64,000 nucleotides of DNA, from the NCBI GenBank assembly GCA_032209605.1, contig JASFXZ010000013.1:11677901-11741900 (forward strand). The letters are read 5' to 3'. A model generated the notes under the pieces. It saw nothing but the letters and a program-made list of their open reading frames with translations. It made no database searches and had not been told where the DNA came from. The translations under genes and the position numbers were made by a program. How positions within the stretch are numbered: position 1 is the first letter of the stretch; each line of letters begins with the position of its first letter. Positions 8,922 through 23,900 of the stretch are shown in pieces. This DNA comes from Mactromeris polynyma (Eukaryota; Mollusca; Bivalvia; Venerida; Mactridae).

Positions 8922-11900
8922 GTAGATGAATATAGAATTCTCCTTCTTTCTTTTGCTATTTGCATATCAGTGTTGTGTAAACCAATCAAATCTTACGTTA
9001 ACCACCAAGGCAATTTCTCTTCATCCGAAAAACATTTGTAACCTTGACGCGGATTGTCCAACCTTTCGATAAAGGGTACGTTCCTTACCGAAATGCACTG
9101 AATTTCGGTGAATTTACCGAATTCCATTTTGGATCTGGAGTGACCAGCAATCAGAACATGTCGGCATTTTTATGTTGCACAACAAATCTTAACCTTCAAA
9201 TTGCGCCGACCATCTTTTTTCAAGATATGTCTTGTATTTCAGTATTGTGGCAAAGTTGTGATTCGACAATGTGTGGACCGAGAAATCTGACTATTCAGTG
9301 TGAAAAGACTTCCAAAATTCTCATTGGTAACGTCACTTCCGGTAAAGGGAAAGATATTGACCAGCATGGTTACGCTAACCTGCGGCGACTGTGTATGGGA
9401 ATGAGTCGATGTAATGCTAGCGGCCAGGGTTTCTGTAATCAATTCTACGGAGCCCAGTTTGTTGTCAGCTATATATGCGTACCAGGTAAGATTTGGGTTT
9501 GATACGTTCTGTATGTATACTATGGTGGCATATTACTGCCAGTTGTATAAATCTATTTATAGATAACTGGCAACACGAATCTTATCTAGTTAACTACTTA
9601 TTATGTTACATATTAAGTGAAATTCGCAAACCATAACTAGATAACACGTTAGTGTAATACATCATAAAAAGGTAAGAGGTGGCAGTTCTGGGCACTTTCA
9701 AGTCTGTTTCTAGTCTTATGATATTTATCTTACCGAAAATGCAATCGCATTAATTAAGTGGTTAACACGAAATAATTCGCGAACGCTATCATGCTAACTG
9801 GTGGCAGTAATATGCCACCATAGTATACAGTTAGAGATTATTCATCAGTTTAATTCCATTTTTAGACTGGTGCATTAGCCCCATGTCTTTAGTAAGCGTA
9901 ATTTGGAAACAGTCATCGCAGAGTTCGTGCTGTTTGTAACTTCCCAATGTATCACTGCGCATGATTTGCGTACGACCAATCAATATGTCGAATTGGTCGT
10001 GACGTCACTAACCGCCGTACTACTTTCCTTTGACTTTGATTTCATAACTAATACATTTTCTCGATTTTAAACAGGATGTAAAAGCAAAAGTAGGATTTAA
10101 TGAATTAAAAATTGTAAAATGTCATAATACAATTTGATCGCTGCTATTGGATTTAAACCTCCTCTGCAAGTGACGTCATTTCAAGAAAACGCAACATGTG
10201 ATGTCACTATTTGCAAGCAGAAAACAATGTTTACTCCATATGGTCACTTCGTTTTCATATTGCAATATCGGGCATATATTGCTTTCTGGTCACGTGACGT
10301 TTTCTGGAAATGACGTCACTTAAAGAAGAGGTTGGAAATCGTACAGAGACGCTCATTTAATATCATTCTTTCAATTGAATGTTTTGATTGGTTAAGCCAG
10401 ATGAATATGGAATCGGTTACAGGCATGTATTATGTAAAATCTTAATTGTTCTTTAGATATACACACATATATAGATATATTAAGGTTTTTATAAATTTAT
10501 GTATTTATTACAGATAAAATTTTAGACAATGATTGTCAGTCTACAGGAAAAGTTTTATCAAGAAAAGCTGGATTTATAACGAGTCCAAACTACCCTGCTC
10601 AAACTAAATTTAGGTAAGTCCTTTCTCCACGATTTCACCAACACAGGGGTTTGCAACCACGATTTCCCAACACAGGGGTTTGCAACCACGATTTCACAAA
10701 CACGGGGGTTTGACACCATGAATTCACCAACACGGGGGTTTGTCACCAGGATTATCACCCCACGGGGGTTTGACACCAAGATTATCACTCTAAGGGGTTT
10801 TAACACCACGATTATCACCAACACGGCGGTTTGCCACCAGGATTATCACCCCACGGGGGTTTGACACCACGATTATCACTCTAAGGGGTTTTAACACCAC
10901 GATTATCACTCTAAGGGGTTTGACACCACGATTATCACTCTAAGGGGTTTTAACACCACGATTATCACCAACACGGCGGTTTGTCACCAGGATTATCACC
11001 CCACGGGGGTTTGACACCACGATTATCACTCTAAGGGGTTTTAACACCACGATTATCACCAACACAGGGGTTTGCCACCAGGATTATCACCCCACGGGGG
11101 TTTGACACCACGATTATCACTCTAAGGGGTTTTAACACCACGATTATCACCAACACGGCGATTTGCCACCAGGATTATCACCCAACGTGGGTTTGCCACC
11201 AGGATTATCACCCAACGTGGGTTTGACACCACGATTATCACCCCTTGAAATAATTGTTTTGCTAACTGATAAAAATGTCGCTTTCAAGAAGTGTGTGAAC
11301 TACAACTTATATAGTGTTACGATTTTGTTATGCAAATTGTACATAAGAATGCAAACAGCAATACACCTGAAGACATTTTACAAGCATAACAGAAGGAAAC
11401 AGTGTAAATACCACAGGTACTTGAAACAAAATATTATAATTTTCTATATATGTGGACTATTACTTATATATTCTTATTATAGTAATGGTCCGTACAGAAA
11501 AAAATATTTGCTTCAGGTACCTGTGGTAAATACAGGTGATAACGTTAGATAAGAAAACAATACTTGAAAATGATCGGTCTGTATACCAAAATAAATCACA
11601 ATATAATCACTTCGAATAGAAACTACACGTTTTATGAAGTCAACAGACTTGATCAAGTGCATACACCGTCTCCCGTGGCCGAGTGGTTAATGCATCCGCT
11701 TAAATAATGGTTACCGTGCGACTACCTGCCTGGTGCCTGGCATTAAAGGATATGTATCGGAAAGTAAATTGTATGTGTCACATAAGGCAGAAAGGGCTGG
11801 CCCTTTAAATAGAGGTGACACTATAATAAATATACATTTTACTTTAACATGGTTCACATTGGTCATAAAGAAATAATACAACACAAATGCACTGAATCAA

Positions 11901-14900
11901 ATAATACAACAAAAATGCACTGAATCAAATAATACAACACAAATGCACTGAATCAAATAATACAACACAAATGCACTGAATCAAATAATACAACACCAAT
12001 GCACTGAATCAAATAATACAACACAAATGCACTGAATCAAATAATACAACACAAATGCACTGAATCAAATAATACATCACAAATGCACTGAATCAAATAA
12101 TACAACACAAATGCACTGAATCAAATAATACAACACAAATGCACTGAATCAAATAATACAACACCAATGCACTTAATCAAATAATACAACACAAATGCAC
12201 TGAATCAAATAATACAACACCAATGCACTGAATCAAATAATACAACACAAATGCACTGAATCAAATAATACAACACCAATGCACTGAATCAAATAATACA
12301 ACACAAATGCACTGAATCAAATAATACAACACCAATGCACTGAATCAAATAATACAACACAAATGCACTGAATCAAATAATACAACACCAATGCACTGAA
12401 TCAAATAATACAACACAAATGCACTGAATCAAATAATACAACACAAATGCACTGAATCAAATAATACAACACAAATGCACTGAATCAAATAATACAACAC
12501 AAATGCACTGAATCAAATAATACAACACCAATGCACTGAATCAAATAATACAACACAAATGCACTGAATCAAATAATACAACACAAATGCACTGAATCAA
12601 ATAATACAACACCAATGCACTGAATCAAATAATACAACACAAATGCACTGAATCAAATAATACAACACAAATGCACTGAATCAAATAATACAACACAAAT
12701 GCACTGAATCAAATAATACAACACAAATGCACTGAATCAAATAATACAACACAAATGCACTGAATCAAATAATACAACACAAATGCACTGAATCAAATAA
12801 TACAACACAAATGCACTGAATCAAATAATACAACACAAATGCACTGAATCAAATAATACAACACAAATGCACTGAATCAAATAATACAACACAAATGCAC
12901 GGAATCAAATAATACAACACAAATGCACTGAATCAAATAATACAACACAAATGCACGGAATCAAATAATACAACACAAATGCACTGAATCAAATAATACA
13001 ACACAAATGCACTGAATCAAATAATACAACACAAATGCACGGAATCAGTTATTTATGATTTACAGTAATTATTACCTGATGCGCTTTGTAAATGTTTATC
13101 TAATATCTTTAATACAGTTAAGATATATCGTCTATAAATAGAACGTAAAATATCCAGTGACGCGCATTGCACGCGAGGGCAACTATTCATAATATTGACC
13201 GGAAAATAGTTCAGTTCATGGCAGTTCGATTTATTTCGTGTGAAAGAGCAAATGATAATTATTTTTAACATTCATATAACGCATCAGGTTATAATTAAAA
13301 ACAAGTCAACAAAAATGGAAAAATTGTATACCTTTTTCAACAAAATGAATGGAAAAATATATATACTGCTGGGTCTTTAATACAACAAATGGCACATACC
13401 TACAATGGTTTCAAACTAGAATCAAACACAGCATTTTAGCTACTAACATTATTTATATAAAATGGGAATTTCACCTTCAGAAAATTGTACACATTGTAAT
13501 AAAGAAAAAGAATCATTAATTCATTTATTTTGGGAATGCCGACTGATACAGAATATCGTCTCAGATATAACTCAATACGTTAAAAAAATGATATAGACAT
13601 TGATAGTAAAACCTTTTTATTAGGTAGCCAAAAAAAAGTAACATGTTTTATCTACAATCTAAAAAATATATATTTTTTTGTAAAAGAAAAAAACACTATA
13701 TCAACATTAACAGGCCTAAAGAATTGCCTATCACTAGCCTTGGCAATTGAAAACAATACAAATGTAAAAGATGAGAAAAAAATAAACTGGACACTTGTAG
13801 TCAATTTTAAATAAACTGGACACTTGTAGTCAACATGTACATTAGTCAAAATGCTTATTAAAATATAAATTAGTGCGTGGGGAACATTAACTGAATGCAA
13901 GTTCGACTTCTTTATTTTTATAATATTTTATAAAATTTTGATATCGTAATGATACTTCATTATTATGAATATTATTCTAATCAAACATATGTTAATTATT
14001 TAGTTCAGCGTTAGTGTAATATAACCTTATTTGTATCTCTTAAATATGAAATACTAACCTTTCTAATTTAATTCTTATGTACACTAACTGCTATTTTTGT
14101 AAAGTATGTAGTGAGATGTCCTCGACCCACACATACTTATTCACGAGGAAAAAAAAATATCTCCCCTAAAAAAAGGTTATAATTAAAATCACCAATGTCA
14201 GGTTATATTTTATGTCTACAGTCAAACCTGTATGTAAAGACCACCCATGGGAACAGCAAAATGTGGTCTTTGTTTACAGGTGGTCTCTATTAACAGATTA
14301 AATATCATTGAAAATGGTCTGATGGGAGATAAAATTGGTGGTCTTTGCAGACAGGTTTTGCAATAGTGGTATTTGTTCGCAGGTGGTCTTTAAAACAGGT
14401 TTGACTGTATATCAATCTTTTTGTAGGAAATGTAAATGGAAGATAACAGTACCAGCTGATCATTATGTGCACGTGTATTTACACGAGGTTTTATACAGCG
14501 CACGAGATCCGACAGACTGCGAGGAAGGACTGAGATTCTCTGCAGTGGATACTTGTGGTAAGAAAATACTTAAAACGTGTAAAGTTATTTTGGTAACAAA
14601 CATAACAATTCAATATACGAAATTAAGTACATTAATACAGTTTATTCCCCCCTGTGTGTATATAACCCCATGAACATATGAGTACATGAGGTCTATACAG
14701 AATTTATTAACACTATTTATCAATTATTGCATTGGAAGTTTATGTTTTCCAATATCTATTGTAAACCAATACGATATTGGGGCTTTCAGTGCTTTGATTA
14801 TTGCAAAATGCTTTGAGTCCTTTGATCCCATAAGTTCCATTTCTAGTTTCACGAATGCTGTATTCGCCTGATGGTTCCGACAATGTATTATGTGTACATG

Positions 14901-17900
14901 TATATCATATTTATAGTAATACATTTTATATTAGAATATTAGAATATATTCAGTAATTTGATTTTGTCTCAACACGAGGCAAATTCATCTATAGATATTT
15001 CCCACATTTACAATATTTACCTCCCTTGTTCTGAATATTCAGCCATATTGATTGGCAAATTTCCTTAAAGTTTTTAGGCAATGTAATGTAAACGATGGTA
15101 AACTAATCAGATATAAAAAATAACTTACACATTATTCTCATGTGGGCAGTTGGCTCAGAAGGTTGAAGAAAAAGCGGTTGTCACATGCAAATTATCTTGG
15201 TATTTTCTCAATTATCACATATTTGGGAATTACTTCTATAAGTGCCTATCAGTTTTGCCAATCAAAATGGCTGATGATTAAGAACAAGGGAGGTAAATAT
15301 TGTAGATGAGGGAACTATCTATTACAATTATTTTATTTCAGGCATGCGTTTCCCAACCTATCATATATGTCACGAATCTGATATGACAACCACGGTGTCG
15401 TCATGTAGTGATATGGAGATTCTTTTACCATCAGCCAATCAGGACATGAGATTCTGGCTCTCATACGCTGGTAGGTCACGTGCTAGTTAGATGGCGCTGT
15501 GTTATGTCTCTATTGTGTTGCATGTATAATTGTCGTGTGTATAAGTAGTTTATAAGATATCAATAATGACATAAAAACATCGTTAAAATGACAATCACTG
15601 GAAACGTTCGCGATATCACCGATGAAAAAAATAGCCAAAATAAATAGAGATGTCAACAAAGACCTAAATACCAGGTATTTAAGTCTTTGATGTCAACGAA
15701 CATTCGGATATTCGAATATTCGTTTGTTCGTCCGAATATTCGAATGCTGATATTCGGCATTCGAATATTCGATAAAATTTATATTTTCAATATAAAAAAT
15801 GAATATGTTAAGTGTTTTAAATTTCAATGATTGGCATTATCGCATTGAATGACATTTTACGCATGAAAATAAAATCTACAGGACTGGTGTTAATTGGCAT
15901 GTGTATTTGGGGGCAAGAGAGATGTAACACTCTGGTGATGACATTGAAATCATTAGTAAACGCGGGAATTTATACAACTTGAGTGATCAGTTTAAAACAC
16001 AAAATTGATAAGCATAAAGTTAAACTTCGAATTTCAAATATATTATTATTAAAGTTCAATGTTCGAATATTTGAATATTCGTTCGGAAGGTTGACCGAAT
16101 ATTCGAATACCAAAATTGCCATTCGTTGGTTCCTTATAAATAATACACTAATTCGTCTCAATATCACGTGTGTCAATGATATCGTAGTACCCATAACTAT
16201 TTTGTTTGGTTATTTAGACCATGCTTGATGTCTTAATTGTTATCTACGACCTCGTTCGCTTTTCATGTCGCCTCGATTCTTTTCGTCACAATGAAATGGA
16301 AAAGGGCCCCAAATCTGGTAAAGATTTCGATTTCATAGTAAAGTGAAAGTAGTAAAAAATGAAATAATCCTGCCCCTTTCCCTTTTAAAGAAAAGGCTTA
16401 TCATAGCTACGGTGACATTTACACTTCATTATTTCTCTCCTAGGAAAGTTTGAAATCGTGAATTCATGTAGTTGAAATCGTGAAATTACGATTACATATT
16501 TTGAACTTCACGAATCCATAATCTTAAATTGGTACATTCACGAATTCACGTTTTCAGCTTCTCGAATTCCATGTTATAAATTCGTGAAATGGTGCACACT
16601 AAAACTCTTTTATAAATTATTATCGTTATCTGTATCAATTTCCAAAAAAAAATGCGAAGAAATAACCTCTTGGAAAATGTACTTGAATAATTAAGTCATA
16701 ATGTAACATGAATCCATGCCTGCAATATCACCGTGTTTCCTGACGTTTCCACCGTGTGTGCTACACTTACCTGTAATCTGCACACATGTATCTCTGTGAA
16801 TGAAAACCAAAACCTCATAATCCTTCTTTTGTTTAATCGAAACTTCTCACGTGTGGCCCAGAGGATAAGAATAGAGGTAATCCAATTATCGATGAACCGG
16901 AAATCAACATACGCCGAATTTTCTTGGCAACGATTGAATAGATATCTTCGGTTCAAATTAATGTGTTAATTGTTTTTACGGAGAAGTGTTAAAACAATTC
17001 TCTATCCGTACACTGGAACAACCCACTGTGAATTGCAGTTACATTCAACATGCTCTGATGTAAAAACACAACAATTGGATATTTTTGGGTTTGCAGCAGA
17101 TATCTACTGAGTAATTGCAGAATTTGATTTTCCCACCGTCTGAAATGAAACGCAAATTGTTTCTAATTGCTCGTACACGTTGCTTTTTGGCAGAATAAGC
17201 CGTCTAGATCTACTGACTGTCAACAAATCAAGTTATATTAGTACCATCTATAAAACTGCTCTGGTTTCTGTTTAGTGAGTAGTGTTCAGTGAGTAGTGTT
17301 CTGTCAGTTTTGTTCAGTGAGTCGTGTTCAGTGAGTAGTGTTCTGTCAGTTTTGTTCAGTGAGTAGTGTTCAGTGAGAAGTGTTCAGTGAGTAGTGTTCA
17401 GTGAGTAGTGTTCAGTGAGTAGTGTTCAGTGAGTAGTGTTCAGTGAGTAGTGTTCAGTGAGTAGTGTTCAGTGAGTAGTGTTCAGCGAGTAGTGTTCAGT
17501 GAGTTTTGTTCAGCGAGTAGTGTTCAGTGAGTAGTGTTCAGTGAGTAGTGTTCAGTGAGTAGTGTTCAGTGAGTAGTGTTCAGTAAGTTTTGATAAGTGA
17601 GTAATGTTCAGTAGGTTTTATTCAGTGAGTAGTGTTCAGTGAGAAATGTTCAGTATGTAGTGTTCAGTGAGTAGTGTTCAGTGAGTAGTGTTCAGTGAGA
17701 AATGTTCAGTATGTAGTGTTCAGTAATTTTTATTCAGTGAGTAGCGTTGAGTGAGTTATGTTCAGTATGTAGTGTTCAGTAATTTTTATTCAGTGAGTAG
17801 CGTTGAGTGAGTTATGTTCAGTATGTAGTGTTCAGTAATTTTTATTCAGTGAGTAGCGTTGAGTGAGTTATGTTCAGTATGTAGTGTTCAGTAATTTTTA

Positions 17901-20900
17901 TTCAGTGAGTAGCGTTGAGTGAGTTATGTTCAGTATGTAGTGTTCAGTAATTTTTATTCAGTGAGTAGCGTTGAGTGAGTTATGTTCAGTATGTAGTGTT
18001 CAGTAATTTTTATTCAGTGAGTAGCGTTGAGTGAGTTATGTTCAGTATGTAGTGTTCAGTAAGTTTTAGTCAGTCAGTAGTGTTCAATGAGTAGTGTTCA
18101 GTGAGTAGTGTTCAGTGAGTAGTGTACAGTGAGTAGTGTTCAGTGAGAAGTGTTCAATGAGTAGTGTTCAGTGAGTAGTGTTCTTCTGCACATGCTGCTT
18201 CTTATTAAAAGAAAAGTCTCGTATTTATGTATAAACATTTCTTATTGAGCACTATATATGCAACAGTGGATTTATGTGTACATATTTTTCCAGTTGTGAA
18301 AGTTCCAAGCCTGACGCAAGTATCGATGTACAACACAAATATAACTTGTAACGTGGAGACGAAATCAGAGTTTGTTTACTTATCCTTACCGACGATAGAC
18401 AAAGAAAATACAGGTGACTAGTTGATGTAACTGTTCTTGTAGAAGAACGATACTACACTATATACTGTACTTCATTATCCTAAACAAAATATATTCTTAA
18501 ACAAGCACAACATTCGATGTATATGGTCCTTGTCTCGGTACAGCTTCCAATGCTTTGTGATTGGTTGGTGATGAAAACGAGGCGTTTTGGTGGCGATGCG
18601 TGACAATGCGTACTTTCAACAGACGGGCTATACAAGTTATGGCGATGCTCGGAAAACAATCGGCGTATCACTGACGGGCGTCGGGGAATGTTTGCCGAGC
18701 ATGGACGAAGCCGCGCCAAATACTCGCAAGATGCTCAGGAATGTTGTTGCGATGTCCATACATAAAGAAGATTTTTATTTGGCCCAGCATCTCTCTGTTG
18801 CAGTTAACGTGTTCGCATAGCCTTCGCCAAACATTCAGCGCGTGGATATATTTCATATGATGATTCTAATGCAATCGTAACTGGCATGGAAGTGTAACAA
18901 TGCATTGACAATAGTAAATTGTCTAAATATTGCTGTTGAATTTATACTGCTCAAATTACTTTGCAAAACTAGTTACATTATATTTGTTATTTTTCGTATA
19001 GTTTTCCTTCATTTGTAAGTTACAGAAAATGTGACAGTTCCAAGTGGTAATGCTACGGTAACGGCTGGCGAGTCACATGAGAAGAAAGAAGAAGAAAGTG
19101 TTGATTATGGTAAAATTATACATGTATATTGAGTTTACACGCTGAGACGTATCATTACATGTTTAAACTACATATTGTATACTCATTCTCGACAGCTCTC
19201 GGGTATTTCCGTACCACTTCGTTACTCGGATAGCACTTGACGTAGTTGGCCGAGGATTTCCGAATGATTGTATACTCAGTTCTTGATGTAGTTATTGATT
19301 TGCTTTCTTCGTCTTCTCCAAGTTGTCGTGATTGAAGAACTAAATTTCGTTAAATAAAACGCTTTTATCTATAGACATGTCGTGGGCTCTGTTGCCTTGT
19401 AATTATAACACGTATATCTAGCCCTGCGTTCAAAGATGCATGCGTATGGTGTGTATTTTCTTATGTAAATTTTAATGCTCTACACTCAACAGCCTTTCGA
19501 ACTGGTCACTTTTAATATATCATATTTTTCTAAATAACTACAGAGAAATAACTTCATTGTTACCCATGTCATAATCCTTTGAAATTCAAAATTCACAAAT
19601 GGATATTCAAAAGAATCAAACTTTAAAATTTCTTTCAAAATTATAAAATGCAGAAACGTGGGGTGACCAATTAGAAATGTATTTGAATGTAGTATGATAC
19701 ATAAATGAGCAATTATCGACTTGGTCTGCCAGTCCGTTCCGTGTGCCTCTGTTCCTTAACGTATGTACCATTTTTAATTATAACCTCCTCAAAGTGCCTT
19801 ATGTTTTGTGGATTGTGGTTTTCCCGGAGGTCTGCGTGGGTAGGCACTGTCTCATGTATGTGGCGTTCCCTGTAGCTTCTTATTCCTTCTCTTTCTTTGT
19901 AATGCTTTGGAACATATTAGAAAGTATACAAACAGACTATCGGATTGTTTGAGTCCTATAATAAAAGCGATAGTAAATATCAAATACATAAAATAAGCAA
20001 AGATATACTACTGCAAGATAACAAATAAGCACATAGTTTACATAAATACACTCATATAGAGATGGAATTATATATAACTACGGAAGACTGACGGTGACAT
20101 CTTTATCGTGAAAATCACGATTTCCTGATTGCGCGATTCTGTGATATGAAATGATGAATAAATAATTTTGTCAACACTGATCTTTCGTAAATCACTCCTA
20201 AACGGTGGAAATACTATTTTGTACGTATGTAAAACTCGAATATATTTATGTTTTACAGTGATGATAATTGGTTTTGCGGTTGGTATATTGGTGATAGTTA
20301 CAATTATCGTGATAGCGCTGATATACATCAGGTAAGTAAAATCACATACTTTAATCATATTTCATTTGCTCGTTATGTTAATACAATGTCTACAGTTTTT
20401 TTTTGGTTATAAACCCGAGACCGACCCGAGCGTTTATCAAACACAGTTTATATGCCTATGGATGATCTTGGTTAATCATGGATTGGTTAATTATTGATAG
20501 TCTAGACGACTATACACCATTAAGTCACACTACGATGTGTGTAGTTTTGGTCTTCTTAGTTATCAAAAGGCAAAAAAATGACTATTTTTGTTTCAAAGAC
20601 TTTTGGAACCCAAAGTTAGAAACAAATATGACACAAAAATGGTCATAGTTGCCCTTATAATATTTTCATCAACAATTATTGAAGCCTTGTGCTCATACTC
20701 ACTAAAACAGACGGGCTATACAAAGTATTAAAAATAAGTCCACATAAAGGTGTCAGCTTTGCTTTCATTTTACCAACATCATTTTTTTCTGAATTGATCC
20801 GAGCTTATGTTAACCATGTTTTTGACAACCACATGTCAATTAACCGAATCTTTTTTAATATTTACAATTATTTTACTGTACCCGCCCACCCAATGTACCA

Positions 20901-23900
20901 CGTGCCGAAATTAAATATTTTTCCTACCTACCTACCCACCTCTAAAATCTAGGGTCGGTAAAGGTCAAACAAAGACTTTTTTAATTTTGGCCTAAATGAA
21001 AACAAGAAATATCTTTGAAAAAAATATTTTAAAAAATAGTTATAATGATGTCTTCCGGAATGTTAAATGAAATACTGTTTTTTTGCAACAGGGTCATTTT
21101 ATACATGTTTAAAGTAAAAATACGTTTGGTGCCTCTTGCGTGAACGAAAACCCCCTTCGATGCCTCTTGTGTGAAAATATGATTGGTCAGATTTTAAAAA
21201 GCCCGCTTCGAGGACAGCATTTGGTTGGTCAAAATGTAGGTCAAAATAAATGTTATGCAGCTACGCCGAAAAAAGTTATAACAGTAAACTGAAATGTTTG
21301 AACTGCCATATCTCAAGAATTGGCGGACATAATCGGATATATCTTGTTGTTTTATATATTCCCTACTACATACAGGCTCTACGATATACTCAAAATTTGC
21401 TTGATTTGCCTGATGAATATTTTATCTGGACTGACAATAATTTTTTATATTGTCTTATTTTACTTCAAATGAAAATAAACCCTACATAAGTATGTGCAGA
21501 CTGATTCTCGTTGGCGGACGATGATGCATTTCATTGTGACAATGATTCACAAAAATGATCAGTGATGATATGAAATAACCAATGATGTGTATTAGATAGT
21601 GGCATGAATAAACCATTCCATACCTAACTACTTATCAATCAATAAGAACGTTATGTGGTTATTAAGTTAAAGACACTAATTAACGTGACGCATTCGCCAT
21701 TTAACAGTTATCTAAAAGTATGCTGTTCACTAGAAAAGTATCGCGTTTACCATCTAACAGCTTCTAAAATGGATTGTCCGTTCAGAATGCCTAGGTTAAC
21801 GGTGGCATTAGTGGGCACTATCAGACAATATATCGTGTTAAAATATTTATGAATTTATCACGATACGTCAACGTCATAATTATCAAGATAATTACGTACA
21901 GTTAACTGGGTTTTTTAACGTGATAACCACATACTTATCTAGATAATTATATAGTTAACAGGTGGCAGAGCTATGTCACCATGTACACCACAGTGTTGAG
22001 TTCTTCTTGGAGACATGAAATGAGTATCGTTCCTAATTGCTGAATGATTCAACAATTAAGTAGAACTGTGGGAAACTGCGTTGAAAGATGGAACGCACAT
22101 TCCCTTTCCACGTAATTAACAAGTCATGTCATAGGATACGACTCTAAGAATGCTCAACAGTTATATAAGGACTAACTTCCGACCACAAAATTCCTCCACT
22201 AAAGCTTTATGCTCTTGAAATAAACAAACGAACAATATACAGCATTGGCGTATATAGCCGTCTGTGCAAACTGGTAGTGCATTGTAGGTAATTAAATGCG
22301 GAATTTCTAATTGAACGTAACAAAGAAAGACTTATTATCGTCTCGATAACCACGCCTCCAATTGAGAGATCAATGACACTACTGCATTCTGAGATTGGTC
22401 AAAATGCTCACATCCTCGGTACCCAGGCTATTCATAACATATATGATACCCGGGTGTCACATTTGTTACGAAAAGCCCGGGTACCTAGGATGAAATGCTC
22501 TGTGGTTTACTAGTAACATCGGGGGTGCAGATGTGCTGGTAGTAGTCTACATTGTGTTACTTCGTAAATACCCTCACAATGCGTGTTTTTACAATCGCTA
22601 CATCTCGACAATTTCCGTACTGTTCTACTATTTTAAAATATAGCCGAGGTGATCCGACTAGTACTTTATGCCGAGACTTTTCTTCATATATATGCATTCA
22701 GTGTTAAAATAGTAAAGACACAAAGATGCATTAAAAAATTGACATATGCCACGATCTAATATGGTAACAATTGTACTAAATTCACTCTGATATCCACTGC
22801 CTGGGAAAAGGAAGTCATGGTGCCGTATGAACAGGCAAGCACGAGCATGGGTTAGAACCCGACATTTCCGGTATTGAGCAGCTGACGTCACATCCACGAC
22901 ACCTCCCCCACTGTGTAATTAATTGCCAATACCTTATTATCATGATACGAAAACAACATCAATGAAACGCTTATAATTCACACAGGGAGTAACTAATACG
23001 ATAGCTACGCCCATGTAATTCCTAACAACCTCTTAAGAAAAAAAAACACGAATCGCGTCCATTGATCGTCTGTATGATTAAAGAAACGTGAGTGGATTTA
23101 TTGACACGGAAGTTGTGAGTCTGAGAATCTTGGTACAACAACAACTTAAGGGGCATTAAGTCCCATGTTTATTCTGCAAGCTGTACTGTGTAGTACATTC
23201 GTAGAAAATGTACATGTATTCTTATTTGTGGTAAGCACTGACTTGCAAGTACACTTCGAGTGGAGTGGGTGGGGTATGATGACGTTTTAAGTACAAAGGC
23301 GTTTGATACGCTTCGAGTACTTACGCCTTTGTAAGGTGACTACAAACCACTCGATTATTAACAATATGTTGCTTTAAATGGGACGGGAAAGATTTTTTTT
23401 ATAATTTCCAATTTCTTTGTCAGTGGTGATTCGGCATAAAGTTTGCACTTCCCACTATACATAGTTCCTACATCTACAATATTTACCTCCCTTGTTCTAA
23501 ACTGTCGGCCATTTTGGTAGGCAAAACTGATAAGCCCTTATAGGAGTAATTTCCAAATACGTGATAATTGAGAAAATTCTAAGAGAATTTGCATGTGACA
23601 ACCACTTTTTCTTCAACTTTCTGAGCCAAATGCCCACATGAGCATAATGAATAAGTTATTTTTTATATATCGGATTAGTTTATCATCGTTTACATTATAT
23701 TCCCTATACACTTTAAGGAAATTTGCCTATCAAAATGGCCGACAATTCAGAACAAGGGAGGTAAATATTGTAGATGTAGGAACTATGTTATATGCAGAAT
23801 GTTAAAACAGACACAATTGTCTCAAGACGTTTGAACACACATACAATCACAATGCACGTTCGTTAGCTGACAAAGTTGGTGTAACTGTACTTATTTGACC

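Noticed and set aside
8926..9072. ATG with signal-peptide-like translation (hydrophobic FSFFLLLF)
   Set aside because: The hydrophobic stretch comes from a pyrimidine tract inside the intron; the frame stops at 9072 and does not match the lectin exon frame.
9002..9242. Upstream part of the open frame 9002-9502 read as receptor N-terminus
   Set aside because: Homologous to an intron of another gene, lacks an ATG in a sensible position, and splicing at 9242/9243 to 8921 gives a proper signal peptide in frame.
11870..13047. CRISPR-like regular array
   Set aside because: Units are contiguous with no unique spacers and lie in a eukaryotic intron: a minisatellite.
18587..18820. 77-codon ORF in a GC-richer block
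   Set aside because: Inside receptor intron 6, no domain, no splice phase that would join it to the receptor.
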